A stretch of 64,000 nucleotides of DNA, taken from positions 1 through 64,000 of the forward strand of contig NZ_JAJJJF010000007.1 in assembly GCF_022458745.1 (NCBI RefSeq). Direction: 5' to 3'. Shown here in pieces: positions 6,748 to 15,436 of this stretch. The stretch is from Bacillus piscicola (GTDB lineage Bacteria; Bacillota; Bacilli; Bacillales; Marinococcaceae). The stretch's first letter is position 1. Every line of letters begins with the position of its first letter. The notes under the pieces were generated by a model. That model saw nothing but the letters and a program-made list of their open reading frames with translations. It had not been told where the DNA came from and searched no databases. The position numbers and the translations under genes are program-made.

Positions 6748-9384
6748 TTATCCGCGTTCTTTCTCATGGGCGTCGGAGTCGTTGACGCTGACGACGGCCG
6801 GGATAAACAGTGGCAGGATGACGAGGCCGAATAGCATGAGTCCGGTGATGACGACGGTGGCAACTTGAATGAGTGTGAGCACGCCGGATGGGAGCATCGC
6901 CGCGAAGGTGCCGGATAAAATAATGGCGGCGGTGATGATGACGGTTCCCATTTTCACCATGGACTTCATGAGGCCTTCGCGAACACCGAGGGCGCGTTCT
7001 TCCCGGTAACGATCAAATAGGAAGATCGAATAGTCGACGCCGAGTGCGGTCAGCATGACGAATGAGAAGAACGGCACGGGCCACATTAAGCCGGGATAAT
7101 CGAACCCGTTGACAAATATCATTTCTGCGACGCCGAGTGACGTGAAATACGTCAACAAGAGTCCGCCCATGATGAAGATGGGCTGGAACAACGAGCGCAG
7201 CAGGATGATAAGGATGATAAACAGGCCGGTCATGATAATAATGATGCTGTTCGTGAAATCTCCGGAAGAGACCTCTTTTAAATCAGAGTTGATGCTTGGG
7301 ACTCCGCTGTACGCGATGGTGGCGTCTTCGAGCGGGGTGCCGAGTGTTTCTTGGGCCACTAATTCTTTGATGTGATTAGCCGCATCAATTGCTTCGAGGG
7401 AATAGGGATCGGCTTTTAACGCGACGTCGATCGTCATTCCTTTCCCGTCTGCAAAGGTGTACTGGTCCACTGCCTGCTGAAAATCGTCGTTTTCGAGAAA
7501 TTCGTCCGGCACGTAGATCCCGGTACCCCGTGTATACGCGGCTTCGGAGATTTTCTTCGTGAACTCTTCTGCGTCTTTCAGGCCGTCTTCAATATCGGCG
7601 ACCCCTTGATTGGCGTCCTTCACTCCTTGGTTCAATTGATCGAGGCCGGATGCGAGTTCGCCAACTTGCGACTGTTGGGCTGCGAGTTTCTCGGTGCCTT
7701 GGTTGAGACCGGCTTGGATCTCAGACAGCCCTTGTTGGACGCCGGCTAGCTGTTGGGCAGCTGTCGCAACGTCGCCTGTTTGTTGCAAGCGCTGGGAAAT
7801 GCCGCCAATCTGTTCGTTCACTTGGCCAAGTCCTGCAGCCGCTTCTTGTAAGGATCCGCCTCCGCTGCTTCCGGACGGGATCTGATTATTCATGGACTGC
7901 AATCCGCTTTGGATATCATCGAGCCCTTTTTGGACGTCGCGCAGTCCGGAGCGCGCGTCGCCAATTCCGTTTGAAATTTCTTCCATTTGGTTATCGATAT
8001 AAAGTTCATCGATGACCGAGCCGACCGGCCGGGTCACGCTGCGAACTTCGTCAACCTCGGCTGATTTCGCAATCGTTCGTGATAAACTTTCCACTGCAGC
8101 CAAATATTCGTCGGTGACCATGTCGGAGTCAGCGTCAATGACAATCTCAAGCGGCAAGGCGTCTCCCATGCCGAACGCTTCTTCAATCACATGAAGGCCG
8201 TCGAGTGATTCCGAGCCGGCACTATTTTCATCCGTATTATTATAGGAAACCGCGTTATCATACGACCAGATAAACGGAACGGTCACGACAGCGACAACAA
8301 TAATCGAAAGAAGCGGCCGGTAGATTGAGAAGCGTCCCAATACTTTCCACAATCTGTTATCACTGTGCGAACCTGCTTTTTTCGAAGGCCAGAAAAGCTT
8401 TTCTTTTAACACCGCCATGAAAAACGGCATGAGCGTGTACAAGACGATTAACAGGACGAGGATGCCGACTGCGACCCCGACGGCTGATTGGTAAATGGCA
8501 AAATCAGCAAAACCGATCGCCGAAAAACCGACGAGCACCGCAAGACCGCTGTAAAGAAGCGTTTTTCCTGCTGTTTTGTACGTGTTCACGATCGCCTCGT
8601 GAATGTCGTGCCCAGCACCCAGTTCTTCTTTGTAACGGCTTAAGAGTAAAATACAGTAGTCCGTTCCGATTCCGAATAACACCGCCACGAGGAAAACCTG
8701 CGTGTACGTGGATATTGGAAAACCGAGGCCGTCCGCTAAAAAGGCGATGATGGACTGGCTCATCAAATAAGTGAGCCCTACTGTGAGAAGCGGGACGAAC
8801 GGTGTGACGACGGCGCGGAAAACGATTAATAAAAGGACGAAAATCAGTACAACCGTAATGCCTTCCGTCGTCTTCAACCCTTCCTGCGCCTGCTGGTCGA
8901 TGTCATTGGTGATGACCGCGTTCCCGGTCACATACCGGTCCATGTCGGCGGGTTTTTCAATCTTTCTGATCTGTTCACTTGCTGTGACCGCGTCGTCTTC
9001 GGTACCTTCCACGGAAACAGGCACAAGAACGACTTTTTCATTTTCAGACACGAGCAAATCGGTCAGTTCTTCGCGCTCGAACGGATTTTGGACGTCGGAT
9101 ACGTTATCCACGGACTTGACGTCTGCGATGTACTCTTTTATCGCTTTTTCCGAGGTATCCTCAAGCGGCTTCTCGAGCTCAAGCACCAGGCTGAGCGTCT
9201 CACCGCCGGCCCCCGCTTTTTCTAGTATCTCGCTTGCCTCTTGGGACGTCACGTCATCCGGCAGCTGGAAACTCTCTTCATCCGCTGCCAGGTCAGATAA
9301 GTTCGGGGACAACAGAAACAAAGCAGCTGTTACCACCACAAGAGCCGCCGCAATCCACCAACGAAGTCGTAAAATCGTACGCAT
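6748..9384 (-). CDS. MMPL/RND-family exporter (YdfJ-like)
   Basis: 878 residues, the two-fold RND layout. TM1 at ~10-28, then an extracytoplasmic domain (~30-180), a five-helix cluster (~180-340) containing GIGTDYCILLLSRYKEE, a second external domain, and a final helix cluster (~710-865) containing the matching TALGVDYSIFLFDRYREE. The GxDYxxFL motifs carry the proton-relay Asp-Tyr pairs of MmpL/HpnN exporters. The second external domain contains a ~110-residue coiled-coil (about 465-600) of Gln/Gly-rich heptads, typical of Gram-positive YdfJ/YhgE-like members. Probably exports lipids or amphiphilic drugs using proton motive force. The upstream MarR gene on the same strand is the likely regulator. 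Ribosome site GGGTGAGG. Confidence 0.87.
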   Translation of the reverse strand: MRTILRLRWWIAAALVVVTAALFLLSPNLSDLAADEESFQLPDDVTSQEASEILEKAGAGGETLSLVLELEKPLEDTSEKAIKEYIADVKSVDNVSDVQNPFEREELTDLLVSENEKVVLVPVSVEGTEDDAVTASEQIRKIEKPADMDRYVTGNAVITNDIDQQAQEGLKTTEGITVVLIFVLLLIVFRAVVTPFVPLLTVGLTYLMSQSIIAFLADGLGFPISTYTQVFLVAVLFGIGTDYCILLLSRYKEELGAGHDIHEAIVNTYKTAGKTLLYSGLAVLVGFSAIGFADFAIYQSAVGVAVGILVLLIVLYTLMPFFMAVLKEKLFWPSKKAGSHSDNRLWKVLGRFSIYRPLLSIIVVAVVTVPFIWSYDNAVSYNNTDENSAGSESLDGLHVIEEAFGMGDALPLEIVIDADSDMVTDEYLAAVESLSRTIAKSAEVDEVRSVTRPVGSVIDELYIDNQMEEISNGIGDARSGLRDVQKGLDDIQSGLQSMNNQIPSGSSGGGSLQEAAAGLGQVNEQIGGISQRLQQTGDVATAAQQLAGVQQGLSEIQAGLNQGTEKLAAQQSQVGELASGLDQLNQGVKDANQGVADIEDGLKDAEEFTKKISEAAYTRGTGIYVPDEFLENDDFQQAVDQYTFADGKGMTIDVALKADPYSLEAIDAANHIKELVAQETLGTPLEDATIAYSGVPSINSDLKEVSSGDFTNSIIIIMTGLFIILIILLRSLFQPIFIMGGLLLTYFTSLGVAEMIFVNGFDYPGLMWPVPFFSFVMLTALGVDYSIFLFDRYREERALGVREGLMKSMVKMGTVIITAAIILSGTFAAMLPSGVLTLIQVATVVITGLMLFGLVILPLFIPAVVSVNDSDAHEKERG

Positions 9385-9496
9385 ACCTCACCCTTCTTTT
9401 CTACTGTTTTTTCTATACAAATGCCTAACAAAATAACGAAAAACAAACGATGGCATAAAGACCACTTAATATTGTTCGTAGTTAAGTATGAACACC

Positions 9497-9934
9497 TGTT
9501 GATTGAAACGGAAGGCGGCGACTCCAGCGTGCGTCGGCTAAAATAGTGGAACTTCTGCTAAAACCGTGCACGTCCTGTGCACAACGCAGAAGCCAGCACG
9601 TCGTGTGCAAGTACGTCCTGCGCCTGCGGTTACTCGGCGCAAAAATAGCAAAGATGTTACTCATTGTAGTGTTCTTGTGACCAACGTCGACACTAGAACG
9701 TCCTGTTCGTCGAAGCAACAGTCCGAAGATCCCGCAGACCTGCTTGAAAGGACACAACCTAACTACGCGACGTCCTGTCGCAACGGTTGCATGACCTACA
9801 TCCTGTAGGCCTGAAGCTGAGGCGTTGCCCGCGGCATAGAAGACACAGTGAGAGAGCAAGCGTAAGCGCAGTCTCGAATTGATGTCGCCCTTGTGCCTGT
9901 AGGTGAAAGCGTCCGCCTGCAGTGAAAATCAACA
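9497..9934. repeat. Dispersed Bacillaceae-type palindromic element with an inserted hairpin chain
   Basis: Fills most of the 600-bp gap between MMPL and marR. It is bounded by TGTTGATT (9497-9504) and its complement AATCAACA (9927-9934). The flanks (CGGAAGGCGGCGACTCC at the left; GAGGCGTTGCCCGCGG and AAAGCGTCCGCCTGCAG at the right) match the style of intergenic palindromes common in Bacillus-group genomes (GACTCC..CGGGA...GCCCGCGG..AAGCG). Related copies lie at 20760-20905 and 29764-29877. The middle third is different and holds the hairpin series listed separately. Confidence 0.65.
9552..9809 (-). other. Chain of hairpins with invariant pentaloop (possible structured RNA)
   Basis: Stems with different sequences enclose the same five loop bases. 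On the plus strand: GTGCAC-GTCCT-GTGCAC (9566-9582, inside an outer CTTCTGC/GCAGAAG stem 9552-9592); GCAC-GTCGT-GTGC (9596-9608); GAAC-GTCCT-GTTC inside TCGAC/GTCGA (9687-9713); GCGAC-GTCCT-GTCGC (9767-9781); CCTAC-ATCCT-GTAGG (9795-9809). On the minus strand each presents ACAGGAYGT with AGGA in the loop. Stems covary while the loop is constant, which favours selection on folded RNA or single-stranded DNA. No promoter or terminator was identified, so calling it an RNA gene would be premature. Confidence 0.45.
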
Positions 9935-9985
9935 ATCTTATCTCCCATGTTTTATATACCTGTATTTCACCTATGAGATTGACCC

Positions 9986-10426
9986 CTATGATTGGTTTTT
10001 TAAGAGGTCTTTTACTTTTTGGAAGATGAAAATGAACTGATCGATTTCTTCTTCTTTGATGCCGGCTAAGACGGTGCGTAAGTATTCGTTGACTTGTTCT
10101 TCTGTTTCTTTGTACACCACGGCGCCGAGTTCCGTGAGTTCCACATATTTGACGCGCTTGTCTTTCTTATCTTGCACCACTTGGACGTATTCTTTCTCAA
10201 GCAATTTTTTTAGGCGGCTTGAGGTGGCACTTTTGTGTGTGCCCTGCATCTCGGTGAGTTCCTTGGACGTTAGCGGTCCGTAGCGGTGTAGCACATTCAG
10301 CATTTTGATCTGCTCCATCGACAATTCTCGGTACAGCTCATTTTCGACTTTTCGATAGACGTTGTTTTGCCCGTAAATCATTACGTCGGTGAAAAGCTGA
10401 AGGGCCTCCTGTAGTTTCGTATCCAT
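9986..10426 (-). CDS. MarR-family transcriptional regulator
   Basis: 146 residues with the MarR winged-helix: helices ~35-60, recognition helix within TSKELTEMQGTHKSATSSRLKKLLEKEYV (~68-96), wing QDKKDKRVKYVELTE (~99-113), and a C-terminal dimerisation helix. It resembles the B. subtilis YhbI/YdgJ type of repressor found next to MMPL or ABC exporters. The MMPL gene follows 600 bp downstream on the same strand. Paired GTTTA/TAAAC palindromes overlap its leader and ribosome site, suggesting autorepression. Start ATG with GGGGGT 7 nt upstream. Confidence 0.87.
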   Translation of the reverse strand: MDTKLQEALQLFTDVMIYGQNNVYRKVENELYRELSMEQIKMLNVLHRYGPLTSKELTEMQGTHKSATSSRLKKLLEKEYVQVVQDKKDKRVKYVELTELGAVVYKETEEQVNEYLRTVLAGIKEEEIDQFIFIFQKVKDLLKNQS

Positions 10427-10429
10427 AAA

Positions 10430-10472
10430 GTTTACCCCCTAAACATATTTTTTAGTTTATCCCCTTAACTAA
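10430..10472. promoter_or_regulatory. Candidate MarR operator pair
   Basis: Two similar palindromes 25 bp apart upstream of marR: GTTTA-CCCCC-TAAAC (10430-10444, perfect) and GTTTA-TCCCCT-TAAC (10455-10469), the latter nested in TTAGTT-N9-AACTAA (10452-10472). The first overlaps the ribosome site. The position fits an autoregulatory operator; the protein that binds is inferred from location only. Confidence 0.5.
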
Positions 10473-10508
10473 TTTCCCGTCAACTGGGAAAACATTCTGG
10501 CTGAGGAC

Positions 10509-10546
10509 AAAAAAAGACAACCCACCATGGCTGGTGAATTGTCTTT
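10509..10546 (-). terminator. Terminator of the SDR gene
   Basis: Inverted repeat AAAGACAA...TTGTCTTT (10513-10520, 10539-10546) with additional inner pairing and seven T residues on the minus strand, 17 bp past the SDR stop. Confidence 0.85.
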
Positions 10547-10562
10547 CGTTTCGTATTAGGAA

Positions 10563-11219
10563 TTACAGGGAGCGAACTGCTTCTTCGACCGGCTGTGTTC
10601 CTTTTACAACCTGGAATTCTTTTCCAATTGTGGACTCTTGCTCTAAAACGGCTACGATGACGCGCGCAATGTCTTCTCTTGGCACTTCGGCAATGTCGAG
10701 ATCCATGTCTTGGGATACCGTTACTTGTCCGGTTCCTTCGTCGTTTCGCAAGGAGCCGGGATGGACGATCGTATAGTCCAAGTCCGTGTCGCGCAGCCAT
10801 TCGTCGGCGTAATGCTTGGCTACTACGTAAGGGGAGAACGAGGAGGAAGCGGCCTGGATCGCGGCCCGTCTGGTGTCGAAGGAGCTAACCATGACGAAAC
10901 GCTTCACGCCGGCTTGTTTAGCGGCTTCAATTGTTTTCACAGCCCCGTCTAAGTCAATTAAAATCGTTTTGTCTTTCCCGGTGTGCGGTCCGGAACCTGC
11001 GGTGAACACGACGGCATCGACGCCCTCCGCTGCTTTCGCAATCGCATCGACGTCGTCTTCGAGATCCACCACTGTCGTCTCCGCGCTTGCGTTTTCAAAA
11101 AAAGACGCCTGCTCCGGGTTCCGGATCATCGCCCTTGCCTCCATCCCATCCGTATCCTGGATAAACGTAACGAGATGTTTCCCAATTTGGCCATTCGCCC
11201 CGACAACAAGAACTTTCAT
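10563..11219 (-). CDS. NAD(P)-binding SDR (atypical, NmrA/YwnB-like)
   Basis: 218 residues, single Rossmann domain. GANGQIG at residues 7-13 is the dinucleotide-binding loop; VFTAGSGPHTGKDKT near 71-85 and a degenerate YxxxK region (YVVAKHYADEWL near 129-140) fit the atypical SDR5 group. Such small proteins act as NAD(P)H-dependent reductases or as redox-sensing NmrA-like proteins; the substrate is unknown. Monocistronic, ends in its own terminator just upstream of marR. The ATG start directly begins the first beta strand. Confidence 0.82.
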   Translation of the reverse strand: MKVLVVGANGQIGKHLVTFIQDTDGMEARAMIRNPEQASFFENASAETTVVDLEDDVDAIAKAAEGVDAVVFTAGSGPHTGKDKTILIDLDGAVKTIEAAKQAGVKRFVMVSSFDTRRAAIQAASSSFSPYVVAKHYADEWLRDTDLDYTIVHPGSLRNDEGTGQVTVSQDMDLDIAEVPREDIARVIVAVLEQESTIGKEFQVVKGTQPVEEAVRSL

Positions 11220-11394
11220 AACCTACACCCTTTCTACAAAAGAATCCGTTTTTTTGTTATACATGATAAGCATCCCCTTTATTGTAACCCGTTCCAACAG
11301 CGGATTGTCCAGTAACACGCCTTCCCCCTATTCCCTGCCAGCGGTAGATGATAACATTGTAGGATAGGGACAAAGGAACGGAGGAGAAGGTATC

Positions 11395-11655
11395 GTGGCT
11401 AAAAGATATTCTTGGATTAGTTACCTGGCGTTTGGTCTAGCTGTACTATCTCTCATCCTCTGGCAAATTCGAGATGTGGGGTCTTTCACTTTTTTGAATC
11501 AGGCCGGGATGTTTTTCTTCCCGCCGCTTGCCCTCCTATTTGCTTTAATTGGTTTGGGGAAAGCCGAGGAGAAAAACACACTGTCCGTGTTAGCCATCCT
11601 TATCACCAGCATTATGTTTTTCTTATTAGGCTATTTTTATCACATGATGCTGTAA
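11395..11655 (+). CDS. Small membrane protein, three predicted helices
   Basis: 86 residues starting at a GTG with ribosome site GGAGGAGAAGG 4-5 nt upstream. Hydrophobic segments at ~9-25, ~36-56 and ~63-84 separated by short charged turns (GKAEEKN). It resembles DUF4190-like or YesK-like small integral membrane proteins but I cannot assign a family. It ends 3 bp from the stop of the convergent gene at 11659, with no room for a terminator between them. Confidence 0.6.
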   Translation: MAKRYSWISYLAFGLAVLSLILWQIRDVGSFTFLNQAGMFFFPPLALLFALIGLGKAEEKNTLSVLAILITSIMFFLLGYFYHMML

Positions 11656-11658
11656 GTT

Positions 11659-11826
11659 TCAGCTGCTGCCTTTTCCTTTCTTGATGTCCTCGACAATGAC
11701 ACTGAGCTGTTCAGAGATTCGTAGTAATAAGCCTACCATTACCCCGATTAAAATACCCGGCGGTCCATATATGGCAAAACCAACAATACCTCCGACGATT
11801 ATCCAAAGGAATAACGCCATATTCAT
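11659..11826 (-). CDS. Small membrane protein
   Basis: 55 residues from the ATG at 11826 (ribosome site GAGGGGTGTG; a start 11 codons upstream lacks one). One long glycine-rich membrane segment (IVGGIVGFAIYGPPGILIGVMVGLLL) followed by a short basic cytoplasmic tail. Tail-to-tail with the gene at 11395-11655, 3 bp apart. Function unknown. The 11827-12055 gap upstream shows only an A/T-rich region without recognisable sites. Confidence 0.6.
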   Translation of the reverse strand: MNMALFLWIIVGGIVGFAIYGPPGILIGVMVGLLLRISEQLSVIVEDIKKGKGSS

Positions 11827-12055
11827 ATCACACCCCTCGTTAAGAATAGGAGAAGGCATACCTAATGAGATTTTCTCAAAGGCAATGCCTTTCCTTCTTG
11901 ATCAATATGTTTCTTTACATTTTCATTTTGCAGTCTTTCATACTGGACGACATAGGATGCAATCTTTCTAATAGAACAATGATCTGTTTATTGGAAAAAT
12001 GCGGCAACTTTAATGTTGGAGAAATGTACCATTTCCTGATGCTGCTCCTTTAAGA

Positions 12056-12100
12056 GGAAGCCCCCTTAAGGTTATTTGAAATTACCTTAAGGGCGCTTCC
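12056..12100 (-). terminator. Large hairpin downstream of the HigBA-like operon
   Basis: Long stem GGAAGC/GCTTCC enclosing CCCTTAAGGT/ACCTTAAGGG (12056-12100). The hairpin is strong, but a T-run is lacking on both strands, so it may be a 3' stabilising element rather than a simple terminator. Confidence 0.55.
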
Positions 12101-12116
12101 AACAAAAATGGAGTTT

Positions 12117-12428
12117 TTATATTTCGGCAGTCTTATGATGACCATGGTTCGCATCAATGATTAAGGGAGTTTCTAATGCATCAGATAATGCCAAAAGTGT
12201 TTTATAATTGGGTTGTGTAAGACCAGCTTCCAACCGGCCAATTGTAGATTTTGCCACGTTTATTGCTGTTGCTAATTCCTGCTGGGTCATGTTTTTTTTA
12301 CGACGATGACTCATAATTTGGGCAGCCAAGAACCCCCGTTGTTCGAGCTCTTTTACTCGATAATTTCCAACTATCTCAGCTAATTGTTTGTTGAAGTCAT
12401 CGTTTGATGTGAAAGACACGAGAATCAC
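12117..12428 (-). CDS. HigA/XRE-family antitoxin
   Basis: 103 residues. Helix-turn-helix of the Xre/Cro type at ~43-97: RRKKNMTQQELATAINVAKSTIGRLEAGLTQPNYKTLLALSDAL. The N-terminal ~40 residues would contact the toxin. Begins with GTG, overlapping the toxin stop by 4 nt (GTGA), so translation is coupled. Order is toxin first, antitoxin second, as in higBA. As in other HigA proteins it probably represses its own operon. Confidence 0.85.
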   Translation of the reverse strand: MILVSFTSNDDFNKQLAEIVGNYRVKELEQRGFLAAQIMSHRRKKNMTQQELATAINVAKSTIGRLEAGLTQPNYKTLLALSDALETPLIIDANHGHHKTAEI

Positions 12429-12859
12429 TCTCCTTTTGTAATCGGATAAAGGGAAGGGTCATCTATACAGTAATCAAAATACCGTATTTCAGCAGGTTGG
12501 ATATCTTGCCTTTTAATAGCTCCATTATATTGTTTGTCAAAATGATGGAGTAAGATAACCTTATAATAATTGTGGAAGACATATAAAAGACGATGATTCC
12601 CTGTAGCTTGACCTGGAAGCCCCCAACGAAAAAGGCTTATTAGCTCCGTGTTGCGCTCTAGATGCTTTATGATCGGCGGGTTTTCTTCCTCTGGCGTCCG
12701 ATTGTTAAAGTCTTCAGGTAATGGGTAAAGACGGATACGTTCTTTTTGAATGATGTAGCGTTCTGCAAGGGCAATCCAAGGCCCACGTCCTTTTGTTCGC
12801 TTTTCTTGTTTAACATTCTCCAATAATGTGTTTTCGTGAAAAACAAGTTGGTAGGTCAT
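12425..12859 (-). CDS. RelE/HigB-superfamily toxin
   Basis: 144 residues. Features of phage-derived Gp49/HigB-like toxins are the central basic and aromatic stretch (RNTELISLFRWGLPGQATGNHRLLYVFHNYYKVILLHHFDKQ, ~69-111), where the RLLYVF and VILLHHFDK strands match the RelE-fold core of Gp49-like toxins. These cleave ribosome-bound mRNA. Coupled to the XRE antitoxin. The N-terminal ~50 residues are longer than in minimal HigB. Intact, unlike the Doc-like toxin at the left end. Confidence 0.75.
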   Translation of the reverse strand: MTYQLVFHENTLLENVKQEKRTKGRGPWIALAERYIIQKERIRLYPLPEDFNNRTPEEENPPIIKHLERNTELISLFRWGLPGQATGNHRLLYVFHNYYKVILLHHFDKQYNGAIKRQDIQPAEIRYFDYCIDDPSLYPITKGE

Positions 12860-13257
12860 TATTTTCCAGCCTTTATTTTATAATTTTATGACAGTGATAG
12901 CATAAATGCAACCATGATTAAAGTTCTAATAACGAGAACATGGTAACCTGGCAGTATTTTCTAGTTATTTTTGGTCTTTCGTTCCTTATTTACGGTTACC
13001 ACAAATGGCAACAAAAAATATTTAAATCAGATTAACCTATTCGTGCCGATGCTTTCACTACTTTTTCTTTTCAATTGCCTACGCCCTCTAAGGTATTGTC
13101 ATAAAAAACAGTTTTTTCCTTCCCGAACGACGGTGCTGCGATTTTTACCTTTCTTTTCAGAACAATTCCCTTCTTACGTTGTATAATGGATGCGTTCCCT
13201 TATTCTTTCAAGGGCAATAGGGTTCGGCCAATTACTAGGTGGGGGGAGTAGGTTTGC
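12860..13257. other. Intergenic region without a recognised gene
   Basis: 398 bp between the divergent toxin-antitoxin operon and the flavoprotein gene. A/T-rich with no convincing ORF: a 71-codon plus-strand frame at 12971-13186 has no ribosome site or family features. A TATAAT hexamer at about 13182 could be the -10 box of the flavoprotein gene; I see no good -35. Confidence 0.5.
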
Positions 13258-14295
13258 ATGAGCGGTGTTTATGATGTCGTGATTATCGGCGCGGGGCAGG
13301 CCGGGATTGCCATGAGTCAGCAATTACAAGAACGTGGAAGAAACAATCATCTGATGCTTGAGGCAGGGAAGCGTATTGGGGATTCTTGGCGATCGCGATA
13401 CGAGTCTCTTGTGTTGTTTACTCCGAAATCTTACTCTTCTCTTCCTGGTTTACAAATGAAAGGCGACCCTCGTGCCTACCCGACAAAAGACGAGATGGCG
13501 GACTACTTGGAGGAGTATGTTTCGCACTTTGACTTGCCGTTTCAATTGGATTCGGCAGTGACGGGGATCGAAAAGAAACAGTCTCTTTTCCACGTACATA
13601 CATCAACCGAAACGATTCAATCCAAGAAAGTCGTGGTAGCGTCTGGAGCCTTTCAACAGCCATACATTCCACCTATTATTCAACACGCAGACGCTGTATC
13701 ACACATACACTCTTCCCAATACACCGAACCATCGGCATTGATGGATGGACCTGTGTTGGTTGTAGGGGGCGGGAGTTCCGGCGCGCAAATTGCGGTGGAG
13801 CTGGCTGCAGACCGGGACGTGACACTGGCAACGTCCACACGTCCCGCGTTTCTTCCTTTGGAGGTATTTGGCAAAAGTATTTTTTACTGGCTGGAAACAT
13901 TCGGTCTTTTGTACGCCAGCACCGATACAAGGAGAGGCAAGTTCCTGCAAAAACGACGGGACCCGATTTTTGGAAAAGAACTGAAACAAGCCATGGATGG
14001 CGGAAAAGTAAACATGAAACCGCGCGTCAGTGAAGTGAACGGAAAACAAGCGGTCTTCTCCGACGGAAGCACCGTTCACGTGAGTCACATCATCTGGGCA
14101 ACTGGTTTTGTCCCGTCTTATGACATCGTGCACATAGAGGGGGCTCTCGACAAAAACGGGAAACCTCTGCATCACCGGGGTGTCAGCCCGATTGAAGGGT
14201 TATTTTACATCGGGTTGCCGTGGCAGCACCATCGAGGTTCCGCCCTCGTCTGCGGTGTCGGCAAGGATGCGGAATATTTGGCGGAGAGGATCTGA
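13258..14295 (+). CDS. CzcO/TrkA-like FAD-dependent monooxygenase or oxidoreductase
   Basis: 345 residues. FAD-binding GAGQAG at residues 11-16 of the first Rossmann fold; a second GGGSSG near 166-171 binds NAD(P)H; ATGF (ATGFVPSYD near 281-289) is the ATG motif linking domains. The segment SWRSRYESLVLFTPKSYSSLPG resembles the W-R-x-R-Y..L-x-T pattern of Baeyer-Villiger and CzcO proteins. Family members oxidise small lipophilic compounds or accompany cation exporters; the substrate is unknown here. Single gene, its own ribosome site GGGGGGAGTAGG, and terminator behind it. Confidence 0.85.
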   Translation: MSGVYDVVIIGAGQAGIAMSQQLQERGRNNHLMLEAGKRIGDSWRSRYESLVLFTPKSYSSLPGLQMKGDPRAYPTKDEMADYLEEYVSHFDLPFQLDSAVTGIEKKQSLFHVHTSTETIQSKKVVVASGAFQQPYIPPIIQHADAVSHIHSSQYTEPSALMDGPVLVVGGGSSGAQIAVELAADRDVTLATSTRPAFLPLEVFGKSIFYWLETFGLLYASTDTRRGKFLQKRRDPIFGKELKQAMDGGKVNMKPRVSEVNGKQAVFSDGSTVHVSHIIWATGFVPSYDIVHIEGALDKNGKPLHHRGVSPIEGLFYIGLPWQHHRGSALVCGVGKDAEYLAERI

Positions 14296-14327
14296 CACGT
14301 GTGGATGCATTCGTATCAACGCGAATT

Positions 14328-14363
14328 ATCCCGTACCACGTATTACGTGATACGGGATTTTTT
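14328..14363 (+). terminator. Bidirectional terminator between convergent genes
   Basis: ATCCCGTA/TACGGGAT (14328-14335, 14351-14358) with inner CACGTA/TACGTG pairing and seven T residues on the plus strand. It serves the flavoprotein gene and probably also the convergent dehydrogenase. Confidence 0.88.
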
Positions 14364-14405
14364 TGAAGCCACCTGCTGTGCAGTCTCTTTGGATTGAGCA
14401 TTTCA

Positions 14406-15359
14406 TTAGTTGGAAATAACATGTTTGGGTGTTTTTCCGTGGACGCCGTCGACGCATTGGCGGGCCGCATCGACGAACATGGCGTGGCGGGTTTCAACGG
14501 TGGCGGTGCCGTGGTGCGGCAAGGTGACGACATTGTCCATGTGGAGGAGCGGGTTGTCTGGATCGACAGGTTCTGTTTCAAACACATCGACCCCGGCTGC
14601 TTTGATTGTCCCGGCGCGCAACGCTTCAATCAAATCTTCTTCGACGACGACAGCGCCGCGGCCTCCGTTTAAGAAAATCGCATCCTTTTTCATTTTTTGA
14701 AATTCACGGGCGCCAATCATGCCACGGGTGGCGTCGGTGAGTGGTGTGAGCACCATGACAAAGTCAGATTGTGCCAAGAGGTCGTCGAGCTCAGCAAAGC
14801 GAACGCCGATTTCTTTTTCCACTGCTTCTTTGCGGCTGCGATTGTGGTACAGGACCTCCATGTGAAACCCGATGGCAGCGCGGCGGGCAACTTCTTCTCC
14901 AATACGGCCCATGCCGATGATACCGAGTTTTTTATGATGGATATCCGTGCCGAACATCTCGGGGGTGAGCGGCTTTTGCCAGTCGCCGTTTTTGACGTAG
15001 CGATCGAGCTCCGGCATGCGGCGGGCAGTCGCAATCATCATTCCGATCATCGTGTCGCCCATCGTATCGATCAAGACCGACGGCGTATGGGTCGCGGTGA
15101 TTCCTTTTTCTGTCAGCGCTTGGATGTCTAAGTTGTCATAGCCGACGGAAACGTTGCTGACGACTTTCAGATTCGGCGCATGTTCGAGCAGCTCCGCATC
15201 TACTTTCAGCCCGGAGCCATACAATCCATCTGCTTCTTTTAAGTATTCGTAAAAAAGCTCTTTCTGCTTTCGTGGCCGCGCAATGCGAACCTCACTATGT
15301 TCCTTCATATAATCGAGGACATCCTGCGGCGGCTCCACGTATGATAAAATGACCGGCAT
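14406..15359 (-). CDS. D-isomer-specific 2-hydroxyacid dehydrogenase (glyoxylate/hydroxypyruvate reductase type)
   Basis: About 317 residues from the ATG at 15359 (ribosome site AAAGGAGG; a longer frame from 15407 lacks one). NAD(P)-binding GMGRIGEEVARRA near residue 152, catalytic Arg in NGGRGAVV (~233), Glu near 262 and His in LPHHGTA (~281). The segment HNRSRKEAVEKE after the second beta strand carries the basic residues that select NADPH. Reduces a 2-oxoacid such as glyoxylate, hydroxypyruvate or 2-ketogluconate. A paralogue of the same subgroup is encoded at 38590-39576. Confidence 0.88.
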   Translation of the reverse strand: MPVILSYVEPPQDVLDYMKEHSEVRIARPRKQKELFYEYLKEADGLYGSGLKVDAELLEHAPNLKVVSNVSVGYDNLDIQALTEKGITATHTPSVLIDTMGDTMIGMMIATARRMPELDRYVKNGDWQKPLTPEMFGTDIHHKKLGIIGMGRIGEEVARRAAIGFHMEVLYHNRSRKEAVEKEIGVRFAELDDLLAQSDFVMVLTPLTDATRGMIGAREFQKMKKDAIFLNGGRGAVVVEEDLIEALRAGTIKAAGVDVFETEPVDPDNPLLHMDNVVTLPHHGTATVETRHAMFVDAARQCVDGVHGKTPKHVISN

Positions 15360-15436
15360 CGAACGTGCCTCCTTTCCCAATATTCCACTTTTTCTCTGTT
15401 CCATCATAGCATATTTCCTTGTTTTACATGACCCTC

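Noticed and set aside
14183-14629. 148-codon minus-strand frame overlapping two dehydrogenase/flavoprotein ends
   Set aside because: It spans the convergent terminator and is a shadow of the two well-supported genes.
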